Assembly (NCBI GenBank): GCA_910586775.1
Contig: CAJUJN010000091.1
Location: 1 to 16,446, forward strand
Direction of reading: 5' to 3'
Source of the DNA: an uncultured Acetatifactor sp.
GTDB lineage: Bacteria > Bacillota > Clostridia > Lachnospirales > Lachnospiraceae
Length of the DNA: 16,446 nucleotides
A program made the translations under genes and the position numbers. The notes below the pieces were generated by a model, which was given only the letters and a program-made list of their open reading frames with translations, had not been told where the DNA came from and searched no databases. This document shows, piece by piece, positions 5,529 to 13,404 of the stretch (within the stretch, counting starts at the first letter, position 1; the number at the start of each line of letters is the position of its first letter).

Positions 5529-6624
5529 ACAGATGTTGGAAGATACGATCAAAACAATACACTCAGGAGATGTGGTCGAAGGCACGGTTATCGATGTAAA
5601 AGCCGATGAGATTGTATTGAACATCGGGTATAAGTCCGACGGTATCCTCACGAAGAGTGAGTATACGAATGATTCCAGCGTGGATCTCACGACGGTTGTA
5701 AAGCCGGGGGACACCATGGAAGTAAAGATCCTGAAAGTGAACGACGGTGAGGGGCAGGTGGTGCTGACTTATAAGCGTCTTGCCGCAGACAGAGGCAATA
5801 AGAGGATCGAAGAAGCGTATAACAACAGAGAGGTTCTGAAAGCAAACGTCGTACAGGTGCTTGAGGGAGGCTTGAGCGTTGTTGTGGAGGAAGTCAGGGT
5901 ATTCATCCCGGCAAGCCTTGTGTCCGATACCTATGAGAAAGACCTGACCAAGTACATGGGACAGGAGATCGAATTTGTAATCAGCGAGTACAATCCGAAG
6001 AGGAGAAGATACATCGGTGACCGCAGACAGCTGATTACAGCCCGGAAAGCGGAGATGCAGAGAGAACTCTTTGAGCGTATCCATGAGGGTGATGTGGTTG
6101 AGGGTGTTGTCAAGAATGTGACGGACTTTGGCGCATTTGTGGATTTGGGCGGTGCAGACGGACTGCTTCACATTTCCGAGATGTCCTGGGGACATGTAGA
6201 GCATCCCAGAAAAGTATTCAAGGTTGGGGACAAGCTGAATGTTCTCATCAAAGAGATCAACGGAAGCAAGGTCGCTCTGTCCTTAAAATTCGAAGACCAG
6301 AATCCCTGGAGGGATGCGGCAGATAAGTATGCCATTGGCAATGTCGTAACCGGCAGAGTTGCACGGATGACGGATTTCGGCGCATTTATTGAGCTGGAGC
6401 CCGGTGTGGATGCGCTCCTTCATGTATCCCAGATTTCCAGAGAGCATGTGGAGAAGCCTGCTGATGTGCTGAGCATCGGTGAGGAGATTACGGCAAAGAT
6501 CGTAGATTTTAATGAAGCTGACAAAAAGATTTCCCTTAGCATTAAGGCTATGGCAATTCCGGAAGCTGTTCAGGACAACGAGGATGAGGCAGCTGCGGTC
6601 CAGGCGGAGGAAGATGCCGAATAA
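5509..6624 (+). CDS. rpsA: Ribosomal protein S1, four S1 RNA-binding domains
   Basis: The 371-residue protein has four OB-fold S1 domains at about residues 20-90, 108-175, 194-262 and 277-347. The last two carry the classic DFGAFV/I...GLLH/ALLH pattern (VTDFGAFVDL, MTDFGAFIEL). It ends in an acidic tail. S1 binds mRNA and helps the small ribosomal subunit, but four-domain clostridial forms are shorter than the six-domain E. coli protein and may act differently. ATG 5509 is chosen because GAGGAGG lies 9 nt upstream. It overlaps the IspH end by 20 bp. The stop is TAA TAA, after which the same frame leads into cheR 18 bp later. Confidence 0.93.
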   Translation: MSELTFEQMLEDTIKTIHSGDVVEGTVIDVKADEIVLNIGYKSDGILTKSEYTNDSSVDLTTVVKPGDTMEVKILKVNDGEGQVVLTYKRLAADRGNKRIEEAYNNREVLKANVVQVLEGGLSVVVEEVRVFIPASLVSDTYEKDLTKYMGQEIEFVISEYNPKRRRYIGDRRQLITARKAEMQRELFERIHEGDVVEGVVKNVTDFGAFVDLGGADGLLHISEMSWGHVEHPRKVFKVGDKLNVLIKEINGSKVALSLKFEDQNPWRDAADKYAIGNVVTGRVARMTDFGAFIELEPGVDALLHVSQISREHVEKPADVLSIGEEITAKIVDFNEADKKISLSIKAMAIPEAVQDNEDEAAAVQAEEDAE

Positions 6625-6642
6625 TAACAGGATGGTACTGTC

Positions 6643-7422
6643 ATGGTATTTGATTACGGGTACTTTAAGAGGGAAGTTCTGGCTCTCACAGGGATTGACC
6701 TGAATTCTTATCAGGAAAAGCAGATGAAGCGTCGTATTGATTTCCTGATTTCCAAGAATAAGATAGAGGGTTATGATAAATACGCAGCCGCCTTGCGTAC
6801 GGACCGTAAGAAATTTGAAGAATTCGTTAATTATATTACCATCAATGTGTCAGAATTTTACAGAGATATACCACAGTGGAAAGTGTTGGAGGAGAAGGCA
6901 CTGCCAGAATTGATCAGCAGGTTCGGGCGGAGTTTAAAAATCTGGAGTGCTGCCTGTTCCACGGGTGATGAGCCTTATTCCCTGGTGATGGCGTTGTCAA
7001 GGCATTTGCCGTTGGGAAACATTAAGATTTTTGCCACTGATCTGGACAGACAGGTGATTGCAAAGGCGAAGGAAGGAATTTATCCTGAGAAGAGTATTTT
7101 GTTCCTGCCGGCTGATTTAAAGCGAAGGTATTTTCGGCAGGTTGGAGAGGATGAGTTTCGAATTGCGAATGAGATTAAGGCACGTGTCGAGTTTCGGGAA
7201 CACAATTTGCTGAAGGATGCTTATCCCACAGGCTGTCATTTGATTGTCTGTCGTAATGTATTGATTTATTTCACGGAAGAGGCCAAGGACAGAGTATTCC
7301 GCAATTTCTATAGGGTATTGGCCGGTGGTGGAATGCTGTTCATCGGTAGCTCCGAGCAGATTATGAATCACAGAGAGATTGGATATCTGAGGAAAAATGC
7401 GTTTTTTTATCAGAGGCCATAG
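6643..7422 (+). CDS. cheR: CheR-type chemoreceptor glutamate methyltransferase
   Basis: The 259-residue protein matches CheR, which uses S-adenosylmethionine to methylate glutamates of chemoreceptors. The helical N-terminal domain is residues 1-75 and ends in the conserved NVSEFYRD. The Rossmann domain has the SAM loop WSAACSTGDEPYSL (101-114), an acidic strand IFATDLDRQV (129-138) and VCRNVLIYF (202-210). Length and motifs look complete. The ribosome-binding site is weak (AGGAT about 10 nt upstream), so its translation may lean on rpsA, which ends 18 bp earlier. No other chemotaxis gene is in the window. It could serve a remote chemotaxis cluster or a non-motility signalling system. The transcript ends at the terminator at 7449. 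Confidence 0.92.
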   Translation: MVFDYGYFKREVLALTGIDLNSYQEKQMKRRIDFLISKNKIEGYDKYAAALRTDRKKFEEFVNYITINVSEFYRDIPQWKVLEEKALPELISRFGRSLKIWSAACSTGDEPYSLVMALSRHLPLGNIKIFATDLDRQVIAKAKEGIYPEKSILFLPADLKRRYFRQVGEDEFRIANEIKARVEFREHNLLKDAYPTGCHLIVCRNVLIYFTEEAKDRVFRNFYRVLAGGGMLFIGSSEQIMNHREIGYLRKNAFFYQRP

Positions 7423-7448
7423 ATACTTTATAATGGCGTAAACAGGAT

Positions 7449-7497
7449 AAGCGGCTGCAGGCTTAAATGACAGGCAACCGCTTAATTTTTGTGTTTT
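7449..7497 (+). terminator. Rho-independent terminator after cheR
   Basis: AAGCGGCTGC (7449-7458) pairs with GCAACCGCTT (7474-7483), with one C-A mismatch, followed by AATTTTTGTGTTTTT. It lies between the convergent cheR and yprB-like genes and most likely ends the cmk-ispH-rpsA-cheR transcript. The A-rich flank on the other strand makes a weak reverse role possible. Confidence 0.7.
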
Positions 7498-7517
7498 TGG
7501 AAGTTGTTGTCAAATGC

Positions 7518-8621
7518 TTAATATGCGGTGCCAATCATATTAAGAACATGGGAAGCATACCGGGAAAATGCCTGACGATCTTTTTTCAGTTCGTCGGTAA
7601 GCTCAAAGAAAAGTTCCCGGCTTTTGTAATCCCGTTTGAAAAAGGGCGTAAAAACGTAATCCCACTGGGGCAGATAACTTGACTGCTTGCGGGTATAGCA
7701 ATTGGCAGCTGAAGCAGGCATACGATAAGCCTTATCCACGAACCCGGCTACGGATTTATGGAGCGCCACGTCCTCCGTCGGGAGATAGTAGTAATCATGA
7801 TAATTGGAATAGAAATACTTAAGTTCCTCTTCATAAATAGGAATTTTCAGGGAACAGTCCATATTTTCTCCCCGGAATATGCACTGGTTTGCGCTGGCTG
7901 ATACCGGTTTTGGCAGAGTCGTTTCCGGATGGAACTGGATGATTAATTCCCGTCTGCGCATACCGTTTACATCTTTGTAATAATTTGCCTGGACCTTCCG
8001 GGCTTTAATGGGCTGGTTGAACAGGTCGTAATAAGCCAGCATGGGAAGCGTTTCCAACATTCCCTTCAGGTCGTCTGCGTTGTGAAGGAATATGGCCTTT
8101 TCCGAATATTCGGAAGGATTTTTGACATATTCACGGTAGATTCCAATCAACTCGCTGCCGGAAAATACGTCTTTACGGTTTACACCCAGGAATTGTTCCA
8201 GAGTTTTCTGCTTGCAGTTCGGGAGTTTCAGAAAATATCTGTAAGGAGCAATCCGCCTGTACAGGTCGATTCCCCGATATCCTTCAAAGGGACAGGGCAG
8301 AGAAATCTGTTCGCACTTCTGGGTGATGAAAGGGAGGTCGAAATTGTTGCCGTTAAAATGAATCAGACATTGATAAGGTCTGGCAAAAGTGAAAAAGGCA
8401 TTTAATATTTCTGCCTCCTGATCATAATTTTCAGCCATCCATTGTATAGTGTGCCATTTCTCGTCACTGTAGTAGGCACAGCCTATCAGGTAGAGGCAGG
8501 AAGAACGGGCAGTAAAGCCGGTGGTTTCTATATCAAGAAAAAGGGTTCGCTCCAGAGAGAGCATTTTGTCCAGGGGGTAAGATATGGAAAAATTTTCCAG
8601 GGTTTCCTCACAAATTCGCAT
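7518..8621 (-). CDS. YprB-like ribonuclease H-fold (DEDD) exonuclease domain protein
   Basis: The 367-residue protein has an N-terminal RNase H-like exonuclease fold. Motif I is FLDIETTGF (D30, E32). Motif II is HFNGNNFDLPF (D95). A downstream GIDLYRR is typical of this family, and motif III is FLHNADDLKGML (H180, D184). These residues would hold two catalytic metal ions. The C-terminal half (about 210-367) is Tyr-rich and matches no domain I can name. It resembles Bacillus subtilis YprB in layout, though without an obvious TPR tail. Nucleic-acid trimming is likely and the substrate is unknown. The start at 8621 follows CGGAGGT with 6-nt spacing. It is a single-gene unit, divergent from rnf. 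Confidence 0.82.
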   Translation of the reverse strand: MRICEETLENFSISYPLDKMLSLERTLFLDIETTGFTARSSCLYLIGCAYYSDEKWHTIQWMAENYDQEAEILNAFFTFARPYQCLIHFNGNNFDLPFITQKCEQISLPCPFEGYRGIDLYRRIAPYRYFLKLPNCKQKTLEQFLGVNRKDVFSGSELIGIYREYVKNPSEYSEKAIFLHNADDLKGMLETLPMLAYYDLFNQPIKARKVQANYYKDVNGMRRRELIIQFHPETTLPKPVSASANQCIFRGENMDCSLKIPIYEEELKYFYSNYHDYYYLPTEDVALHKSVAGFVDKAYRMPASAANCYTRKQSSYLPQWDYVFTPFFKRDYKSRELFFELTDELKKDRQAFSRYASHVLNMIGTAY

Positions 8622-8657
8622 GGGCGACCTCCGTTTTTTAATATGGGGTTTGAGGAT

Positions 8658-8666
8658 ATTATATCA
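8658..8666 (-). promoter_or_regulatory. Extended -10 promoter for the yprB-like gene
   Basis: Read on the - strand, this is TGATATAAT, an exact TATAAT with the TGn extension, 37 bp before the ATG at 8621. The -35 region is poor, which extended -10 promoters tolerate. The rest of the 143-bp divergent region is AT-rich. I could not place a convincing -35/-10 pair for rnfC on the + strand. Confidence 0.6.
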
Positions 8667-8677
8667 TAAAATTAAAT

Positions 8678-8750
8678 TTTCCAGTAGTATTTTATGAAAA
8701 AAAATAGTATATTTATAGATAGATTAAAGTATGAAATGAAATACTGGAAA
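8678..8750. repeat. 9-bp inverted repeat bracketing the rnf leader
   Basis: TTTCCAGTA (8678-8686) and TACTGGAAA (8742-8750) are exact inverted copies 55 nt apart. Between them is an AT-rich stretch likely to contain the rnf promoter, and the right copy ends 14 nt before the rnfC ATG, next to its weak ribosome-binding site (AAGGA). It could be a paired operator or a leader hairpin. A chance match in AT-rich DNA is also possible. Confidence 0.3.
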
Positions 8751-8764
8751 GGACTTAAGAGAAG

Positions 8765-10081
8765 ATGGCAAAGTTGACATTTGTAGGCGGTATACACCCC
8801 CATGACGGAAAAGAACTGTCCAAGACAAAAGCCATTCAGGATGTGCTGCCGGGGAAGGAACTGGCATATCCGCTCTCCCAGCATATCGGAGCGCCGGCGA
8901 AGCCCCTGGTGGCCAAGGGTGACAGGGTGTTGGTGGGGCAGAAGATTGCGGAGGCGGGAGGATTTGTCTCGGCACCTGTACATAGCTCCGTATCCGGCAC
9001 GGTGAAGGCAATCGAACCCAGACGGGTAGCCACGGGCGACATGGTAATGAGTATCATTATCGAAAATGACGGACTCTATGAGGAGACTGAATTCCTGACA
9101 AGGAAATCTTTGGATGCGGTGAAGCGGGAGGAAATCGCTGGACTGGTCAGGGAAGCGGGAATTGTAGGTATGGGAGGCGCCGGCTTTCCCACTCATGTGA
9201 AGCTGTCTCCCAAGGAGCCGGAAAAAATTGACTATGTGATTGCAAACTGCGCGGAATGTGAGCCGTATCTGACTTCCGATTACCGCAGGATGTTGGAGGA
9301 GCCGGAGAAACTGGTGGCAGGTTTGAAGATTATATTAAAACTTTTTCCCAATGCCCACGGCATCCTGGCAGTGGAAGATAACAAGCCGGACTGCATTGCC
9401 CTTTTGAAACAGTATACGAAGGATGAGCCGCAGATCAGCGTGAAAGCGTTAAAGACAAAATATCCCCAGGGCGGAGAGCGGCAGCTGATTTATGCCGTCA
9501 CAGGCAGGAGGATTAATTCCACCATGCTTCCGGCGGATGTGGGATGTGTGGTGAATAATGTGGATACTATGGTGGCCGTGTACAGAGCAGTCATGGAGGG
9601 ACGTCCTCTTATGGAGAGGATTGTCACAGTCACAGGGGATGCGATTGCGAATCCGGCAAATTTCCGCGTGCGCATCGGAAGCAATTATGAAGAAGTTCTG
9701 GAGGCGGCAGGCGGCTTTAAGGAGCAGCCTGAGAAGATTGTCTGCGGCGGTCCCATGATGGGATTTGCCATGTTCGGGCTTAATGTGGCTATTACCAAGA
9801 CCTCCACGGCGCTGCTTGCACTGTCAAAGGATGAGGTATCTGCCATGGAGCCGGGTCCCTGCATCAACTGCGGCCGCTGTGTGGAGGTGTGCCCCGGAAG
9901 GGTGGTCCCCAGCAGGCTGGCGGATTATGCGGAACATTATGATGAGGAAGCGTTTCTGGCAAATTACGGTATGGAGTGCTGCGAATGCGGCTGCTGCAGT
10001 TTCGTCTGCCCGGCAAAACGTCCTTTGACCCAACAGATAAAATCCATGCGCAAAATCCAACTTTCCAAGCGTAAAAAGTAA
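8765..10081 (+). CDS. rnfC: Rnf complex subunit C (NADH-binding)
   Basis: RnfC is the cytoplasmic subunit that holds FMN and NAD(H) in the Rnf complex, a membrane pump moving electrons between reduced ferredoxin and NAD+. The 438-residue protein opens with a barrel-sandwich domain (SAPVHSSVSGTVKAI). Next comes the Complex I 51-kDa-like fold, with GMGGAGFPTHVKL and NCAECEPYLTSDYR as nucleotide/FMN site motifs. The ferredoxin-like C-terminus has two 4Fe-4S sets: C366, C369, C372, C376 and C405, C408, C411, C415. Length is normal for clostridial RnfC. It is the first gene of the operon; rnfD begins 17 bp after its stop. Confidence 0.97.
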   Translation: MAKLTFVGGIHPHDGKELSKTKAIQDVLPGKELAYPLSQHIGAPAKPLVAKGDRVLVGQKIAEAGGFVSAPVHSSVSGTVKAIEPRRVATGDMVMSIIIENDGLYEETEFLTRKSLDAVKREEIAGLVREAGIVGMGGAGFPTHVKLSPKEPEKIDYVIANCAECEPYLTSDYRRMLEEPEKLVAGLKIILKLFPNAHGILAVEDNKPDCIALLKQYTKDEPQISVKALKTKYPQGGERQLIYAVTGRRINSTMLPADVGCVVNNVDTMVAVYRAVMEGRPLMERIVTVTGDAIANPANFRVRIGSNYEEVLEAAGGFKEQPEKIVCGGPMMGFAMFGLNVAITKTSTALLALSKDEVSAMEPGPCINCGRCVEVCPGRVVPSRLADYAEHYDEEAFLANYGMECCECGCCSFVCPAKRPLTQQIKSMRKIQLSKRKK

Positions 10082-10098
10082 GCAAGGAGAATAATTAC

Positions 10099-11040
10099 AT
10101 GAGCGAATTATTTAAGGTATCATCCAATCCTCATATTCGTTCCAAAGTGGCCACAAACGGTCTGATGCTTGCGGTTGTCATCGCTCTGATGCCCGCAACC
10201 GGCTTTGGAATCTATAATTTCGGACCAAGGGCGCTTGCCGTCATTATGGTGACTGTCGCAAGCACGGTTCTTACGGAGTATTTTTTCGGTCTTTATAAAA
10301 ATAAACTGACGGTGACGGATTTGTCCGCGGTGGTGACGGGACTGCTGCTGGCGCTGAATTTGCCGGTATCCATACCTCTGTGGATGGCTGCCCTGGGCGG
10401 CATATTTGCCATCCTGGTGGTGAAGATGCTGTTCGGCGGACTGGGGCAGAATTTCATGAACCCGGCGCTTGCTGCCAGATGTTTTCTGCTGATATCCTTT
10501 CCCACGGCAATGACGGCTTTTGACTGTGATGCCTATACCGGGGCCACACCCCTTGCGCTACTGAAAAACGGGGAGCCGGTGAATCTGCTGAATATGGTGA
10601 CGGGACATACGGCTGGAACCATCGGAGAGACTTCTGTGATTGCAATCGCCGTCGGGGCATGCCTGCTGCTCTTGCTGGGAGTGATTGATCTGCGGATTCC
10701 CGGCAGTTACATAGTTACATTTGTGATTTTCGCAGGATTGTTCGGGGGATATGGGTTCAACCCCTCCTACCTTGCGGCGCAGCTTTCAGGAGGCGGCATG
10801 ATGCTGGGGGCGTTCTTTATGGCAACCGATTATGTAACCAGACCTATTACAATAAAAGGACAGTATGTGTTTGGCATTTTCCTGGGACTGATGACAGGAA
10901 TATTCCGAATCTTCGGGCCTAGTGCAGAGGGTGTTTCCTACGCCATCATCCTGGGCAATCTCCTGGTGCCTCTGATTGAAAAATATACCATGCCCACTGC
11001 CTTTGGACACAGGAAAGGGGGAGTGCGCCGTGAAAAATAA
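10099..11040 (+). CDS. rnfD: Rnf complex subunit D (membrane, covalent FMN)
   Basis: The 313-residue membrane protein has multiple hydrophobic helices and belongs to the RnfD/NqrB family, part of the ion-translocating core. The flavin attachment motif is DAYTGATPLAL, with T150 the expected site for phosphoester-bound FMN. Other family stretches are GQNFMNPALAARCFLL and FMATDYVTRP. The start follows AAGGAGA (10084-10090) with 8-nt spacing. The 3' end overlaps rnfG by 11 bp, indicating translational coupling. A small-residue Gly/Ala-rich helix set (LGGIFAILVVKMLFGG) is normal here. Confidence 0.96.
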   Translation: MSELFKVSSNPHIRSKVATNGLMLAVVIALMPATGFGIYNFGPRALAVIMVTVASTVLTEYFFGLYKNKLTVTDLSAVVTGLLLALNLPVSIPLWMAALGGIFAILVVKMLFGGLGQNFMNPALAARCFLLISFPTAMTAFDCDAYTGATPLALLKNGEPVNLLNMVTGHTAGTIGETSVIAIAVGACLLLLLGVIDLRIPGSYIVTFVIFAGLFGGYGFNPSYLAAQLSGGGMMLGAFFMATDYVTRPITIKGQYVFGIFLGLMTGIFRIFGPSAEGVSYAIILGNLLVPLIEKYTMPTAFGHRKGGVRREK

Positions 11041-11653
11041 AAATGACATTTCGGTAATGCTGAAGGAAGCGGGCATTTTGTTCGCTATCACTCTGATTGC
11101 GGGTCTGCTTCTGGGCGTGGTCAACGAACTGACGAAGGAACCTATCCGCATCCAACAGGAAAAGGCTATACAGGAGGCGTGCAGGGCCGTGTTTGCGGAT
11201 GCTGCTTCCTTCGAGAAAATGGAATATACCCCGGATGCGGCTCTGGCGGAAGAACTGTCCGGCATGGGGGTAAAGCTGGGGACAGTCTATCAGGCACTGG
11301 GCAGCGACAATGCAATGCTTGGCTATGTGATGGAGTCCACCTCCACTCAAGGGTATGGCGGCAATATCGTCCTGTATCTGGGAGTGACTGTGGACGGAAC
11401 CTTAAATGACATCTCCATTCTGGAAATTTCGGAGACGGCGGGCCTGGGGATGCTGGCACCGGAGGTGCTGGTTCCGCAGTTCCATGACAAGAAGGTGGAA
11501 AGCTTTGTTTACACCAAAACAGGCGCGTCTGCGGAGAATGAGATTGATGCCATCACCAGCGCCACGATTACTACAAAGGCAGTGACCAATGCGGTAAACG
11601 GAGGATTAAAGGCTGCCAGAACGCTGTTGGAAGGAGGTGCCGGCAATGAATAA
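11030..11653 (+). CDS. rnfG: Rnf complex subunit G (covalent FMN)
   Basis: RnfG is anchored by one N-terminal helix (AGILFAITLIAGLLLGVV) with an extracytoplasmic FMN domain. The 207-residue protein carries the flavinylation motif DAITSATITT near its end, with T179 the expected attachment site. GTG 11030 is chosen because a purine-rich AAAGGGGGAG lies about 8 nt upstream and the anchor helix then begins at a normal distance. An ATG frame from 10976 would overlap rnfD by 65 bp and add residues without homology. It overlaps rnfD by 11 bp and rnfE by 8 bp. Flavin would be attached by an ApbE-type transferase that is not in this window. Confidence 0.94.
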   Translation: MKNKNDISVMLKEAGILFAITLIAGLLLGVVNELTKEPIRIQQEKAIQEACRAVFADAASFEKMEYTPDAALAEELSGMGVKLGTVYQALGSDNAMLGYVMESTSTQGYGGNIVLYLGVTVDGTLNDISILEISETAGLGMLAPEVLVPQFHDKKVESFVYTKTGASAENEIDAITSATITTKAVTNAVNGGLKAARTLLEGGAGNE

Positions 11654-12548
11654 AGCAGGAGAGAGACTTTATAACGGATTGGTGAAGGAAAATCCGACTT
11701 TTGTACTGATGTTGGGAATGTGTCCCACGCTGGCGGTTACCACTTCAGCCATCAACGGCCTGGGTATGGGGCTTACTACCATGGTAGTGCTTGCGCTCAG
11801 CAACATGATTATTTCATTGCTGCGGAATATCATACCGGACAGGGTGCGTATTCCGGCGTTTATTGTGATTATCGCTTCTTTTGTGACCATAGTACAGCTG
11901 TTGCTGGAAGCGTATCTGCCGTCCCTGAATCAGGCATTGGGCGTTTACATACCGCTGATTGTGGTGAACTGTATCATACTTGGGCGTGCGGAGAGCTACG
12001 CTTATTCCAATCCGGTGATGCCTTCCCTGTTTGACGGTATCGGCATGGGACTTGGATTTACCTTTGCGCTGACCTGTATCGGACTGGTGCGGGAATTGCT
12101 GGGAGCAGGACAGTTGTTCGGAGTGGATATCCTTCCGGATTCCGTAGAGCCAATCCGTATCTTCGGTCAGGCGCCGGGAGCCTTTTTCGTTCTGGCAGGA
12201 CTGGTTGCCCTTCAGAATTATGTCAAGGAATCCAGAAAAAAAGCCGGCAAGGAATATGAGAAGATCGGTTCCGGATGTACCCAAGACTGTATGAACTGTA
12301 AGGACAGTGAAGGCTGCTCAAAGCGTTTTTACGATGAAAATGCGGGCAGGAAAGCAGAAGGGAAAACGAAGCAGGCAAAAACACAAGAAAATGCAGCTGC
12401 AGCCGGAAGCGGGAAAACCGGAAATGCGAAAACCGGGAATGGAGTAACCGGAAACGCGAAAACCGGAAGCGAAGCAGCCGGGAATACGAAAGCCGGAAAT
12501 GCCGCCGGGAGCAGGAAAACAGGAAGCACAGATGAGGAGGGCAGATAA
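11646..12548 (+). CDS. rnfE: Rnf complex subunit E with a long Cys-rich, repetitive C-terminal tail
   Basis: RnfE is a polytopic membrane subunit that with RnfA forms the core pair. The usual fold is residues 1 to about 200, with the conserved half-helix cysteines in GMCPTLAVT and VNCIILGRAE, which in this family hold the intramembrane iron-sulfur centre shared with RnfA. Typical RnfE proteins are about 200-235 residues; this one has 300. The extra tail starts after a basic segment and contains CX3CX2CX5C (C211, C215, C218, C224). About 75 hydrophilic residues follow, built of repeats like TGNAKTGN, rich in Lys, Gly, Asn and Ala. ATG 11646 follows AAGGAGGT (11631-11638). Its TAA directly abuts the rnfA ATG. 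The tail is in frame with no break and seems real, but its role is unknown. Confidence 0.92.
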   Translation: MNKAGERLYNGLVKENPTFVLMLGMCPTLAVTTSAINGLGMGLTTMVVLALSNMIISLLRNIIPDRVRIPAFIVIIASFVTIVQLLLEAYLPSLNQALGVYIPLIVVNCIILGRAESYAYSNPVMPSLFDGIGMGLGFTFALTCIGLVRELLGAGQLFGVDILPDSVEPIRIFGQAPGAFFVLAGLVALQNYVKESRKKAGKEYEKIGSGCTQDCMNCKDSEGCSKRFYDENAGRKAEGKTKQAKTQENAAAAGSGKTGNAKTGNGVTGNAKTGSEAAGNTKAGNAAGSRKTGSTDEEGR

Positions 12549-13139
12549 ATGAATATGGAATATGTAAAGGAATTACTGGTTCTGCTGATAGGCTCTTCAT
12601 TGGTGAGTAATGTGGTGCTCAGTCAGTTCCTTGGGCTCTGTCCTTTCCTGGGTGTATCCAGGAAGACGAATACGGCTGCAGGAATGGGAGCGGCGGTTAT
12701 TTTCGTCATTACGCTGGCAAGCGCGGTGGCAGGTGTGATCTATGAATTTGTACTTGTCAGGTTCCATGTGGAATATTTGAAGACCATTGTATTTATTCTG
12801 GTCATTGCCGCGTTGGTGCAGTTTGTAGAGATGTTCCTGCGGAAATCCATGCCGTCTCTGTATGAGGCATTGGGAGTGTATCTGCCCCTGATTACAACCA
12901 ACTGTGCCGTACTGGGCGTGGCGATCACCAATGTGCAGAAGGAATACGGAATCCTTACCGGCATCGTGAATGGCTTTGCCACGGCGGTGGGATTTACCAT
13001 TGCCATCGTGATCCTGGCGGGAATCCGGGAGAAGCTGGAATACAATGACATTCCCGGACCCTTTAAGGGCATGCCTACAGTGCTGTTGACGGCAGGACTG
13101 ATGGCCATCGCTTTCTGTGGATTCTCGGGACTATTATAA
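12549..13139 (+). CDS. rnfA: Rnf complex subunit A
   Basis: The 196-residue, six-helix membrane protein is the pseudo-symmetric partner of RnfE. It carries the family motifs SNVVLSQFLGLCPFLGVS and ITTNCAVLGVAI, whose cysteines contribute to the intramembrane cluster. The start is fixed by GAGGAGGG just upstream and by direct contact with the rnfE stop (TAAATG). Length matches the family. It is followed by an unusually long 265-bp gap, filled by a duplicated hairpin, before rnfB. Confidence 0.97.
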   Translation: MNMEYVKELLVLLIGSSLVSNVVLSQFLGLCPFLGVSRKTNTAAGMGAAVIFVITLASAVAGVIYEFVLVRFHVEYLKTIVFILVIAALVQFVEMFLRKSMPSLYEALGVYLPLITTNCAVLGVAITNVQKEYGILTGIVNGFATAVGFTIAIVILAGIREKLEYNDIPGPFKGMPTVLLTAGLMAIAFCGFSGLL

Positions 13140-13155
13140 GAAGAATAAGAAGAGG

Positions 13156-13394
13156 CGGAACTGGAATAAAAAAACAGTCACTTACCGAAAGCACCCGGGA
13201 GAATTTACAGCTGCGCTGCTTTGCAGCAGGAAATTATTCCCCGGAAGTGGGTGTTGGAGGGAAGTGACGGAACTGGAATAAAAAACAGTCACTTACCGAA
13301 AGCACCCGGGAGAATTTACAGCTGCGTTGCTTTGCAGATGGAAATTGCTCCCCGGAAATGGGTGCTGGAGGGAAGTGACGGAACTGGAATAAGA
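13156..13394. repeat. Tandem duplication of a 112/111-bp hairpin unit between rnfA and rnfB
   Basis: Unit 1 is 13156-13267 (112 bp) and unit 2 is 13268-13378 (111 bp), followed by the first ~15 bases of a third unit just before the rnfB ribosome-binding site. The units differ at roughly nine bases plus one A in a run (7 versus 6). Each can fold end to end: GTCACTT with AAGTGAC, then AGCACCC with GGGTGCT (perfect in unit 2), with a short inner GCTGC/GCAGC hairpin. The small open frames through the units are not gene-like. Confidence 0.85.
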
Positions 13395-13404
13395 AGGGAG
13401 CAGG

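Noticed and set aside
8082..8405. 107-codon + strand ORF inside the yprB-like gene
   Set aside because: Antisense to a gene with clear exonuclease motifs, and no family match.
8641..8764. Riboswitch or Rex operator ahead of rnfC
   Set aside because: No recognisable riboswitch fold and no TTGTTAA-type palindrome; only the 9-bp inverted repeat is supported.
13156..13378. CRISPR-like array
   Set aside because: Only two contiguous ~111-bp units with no spacers; this is a tandem duplication.
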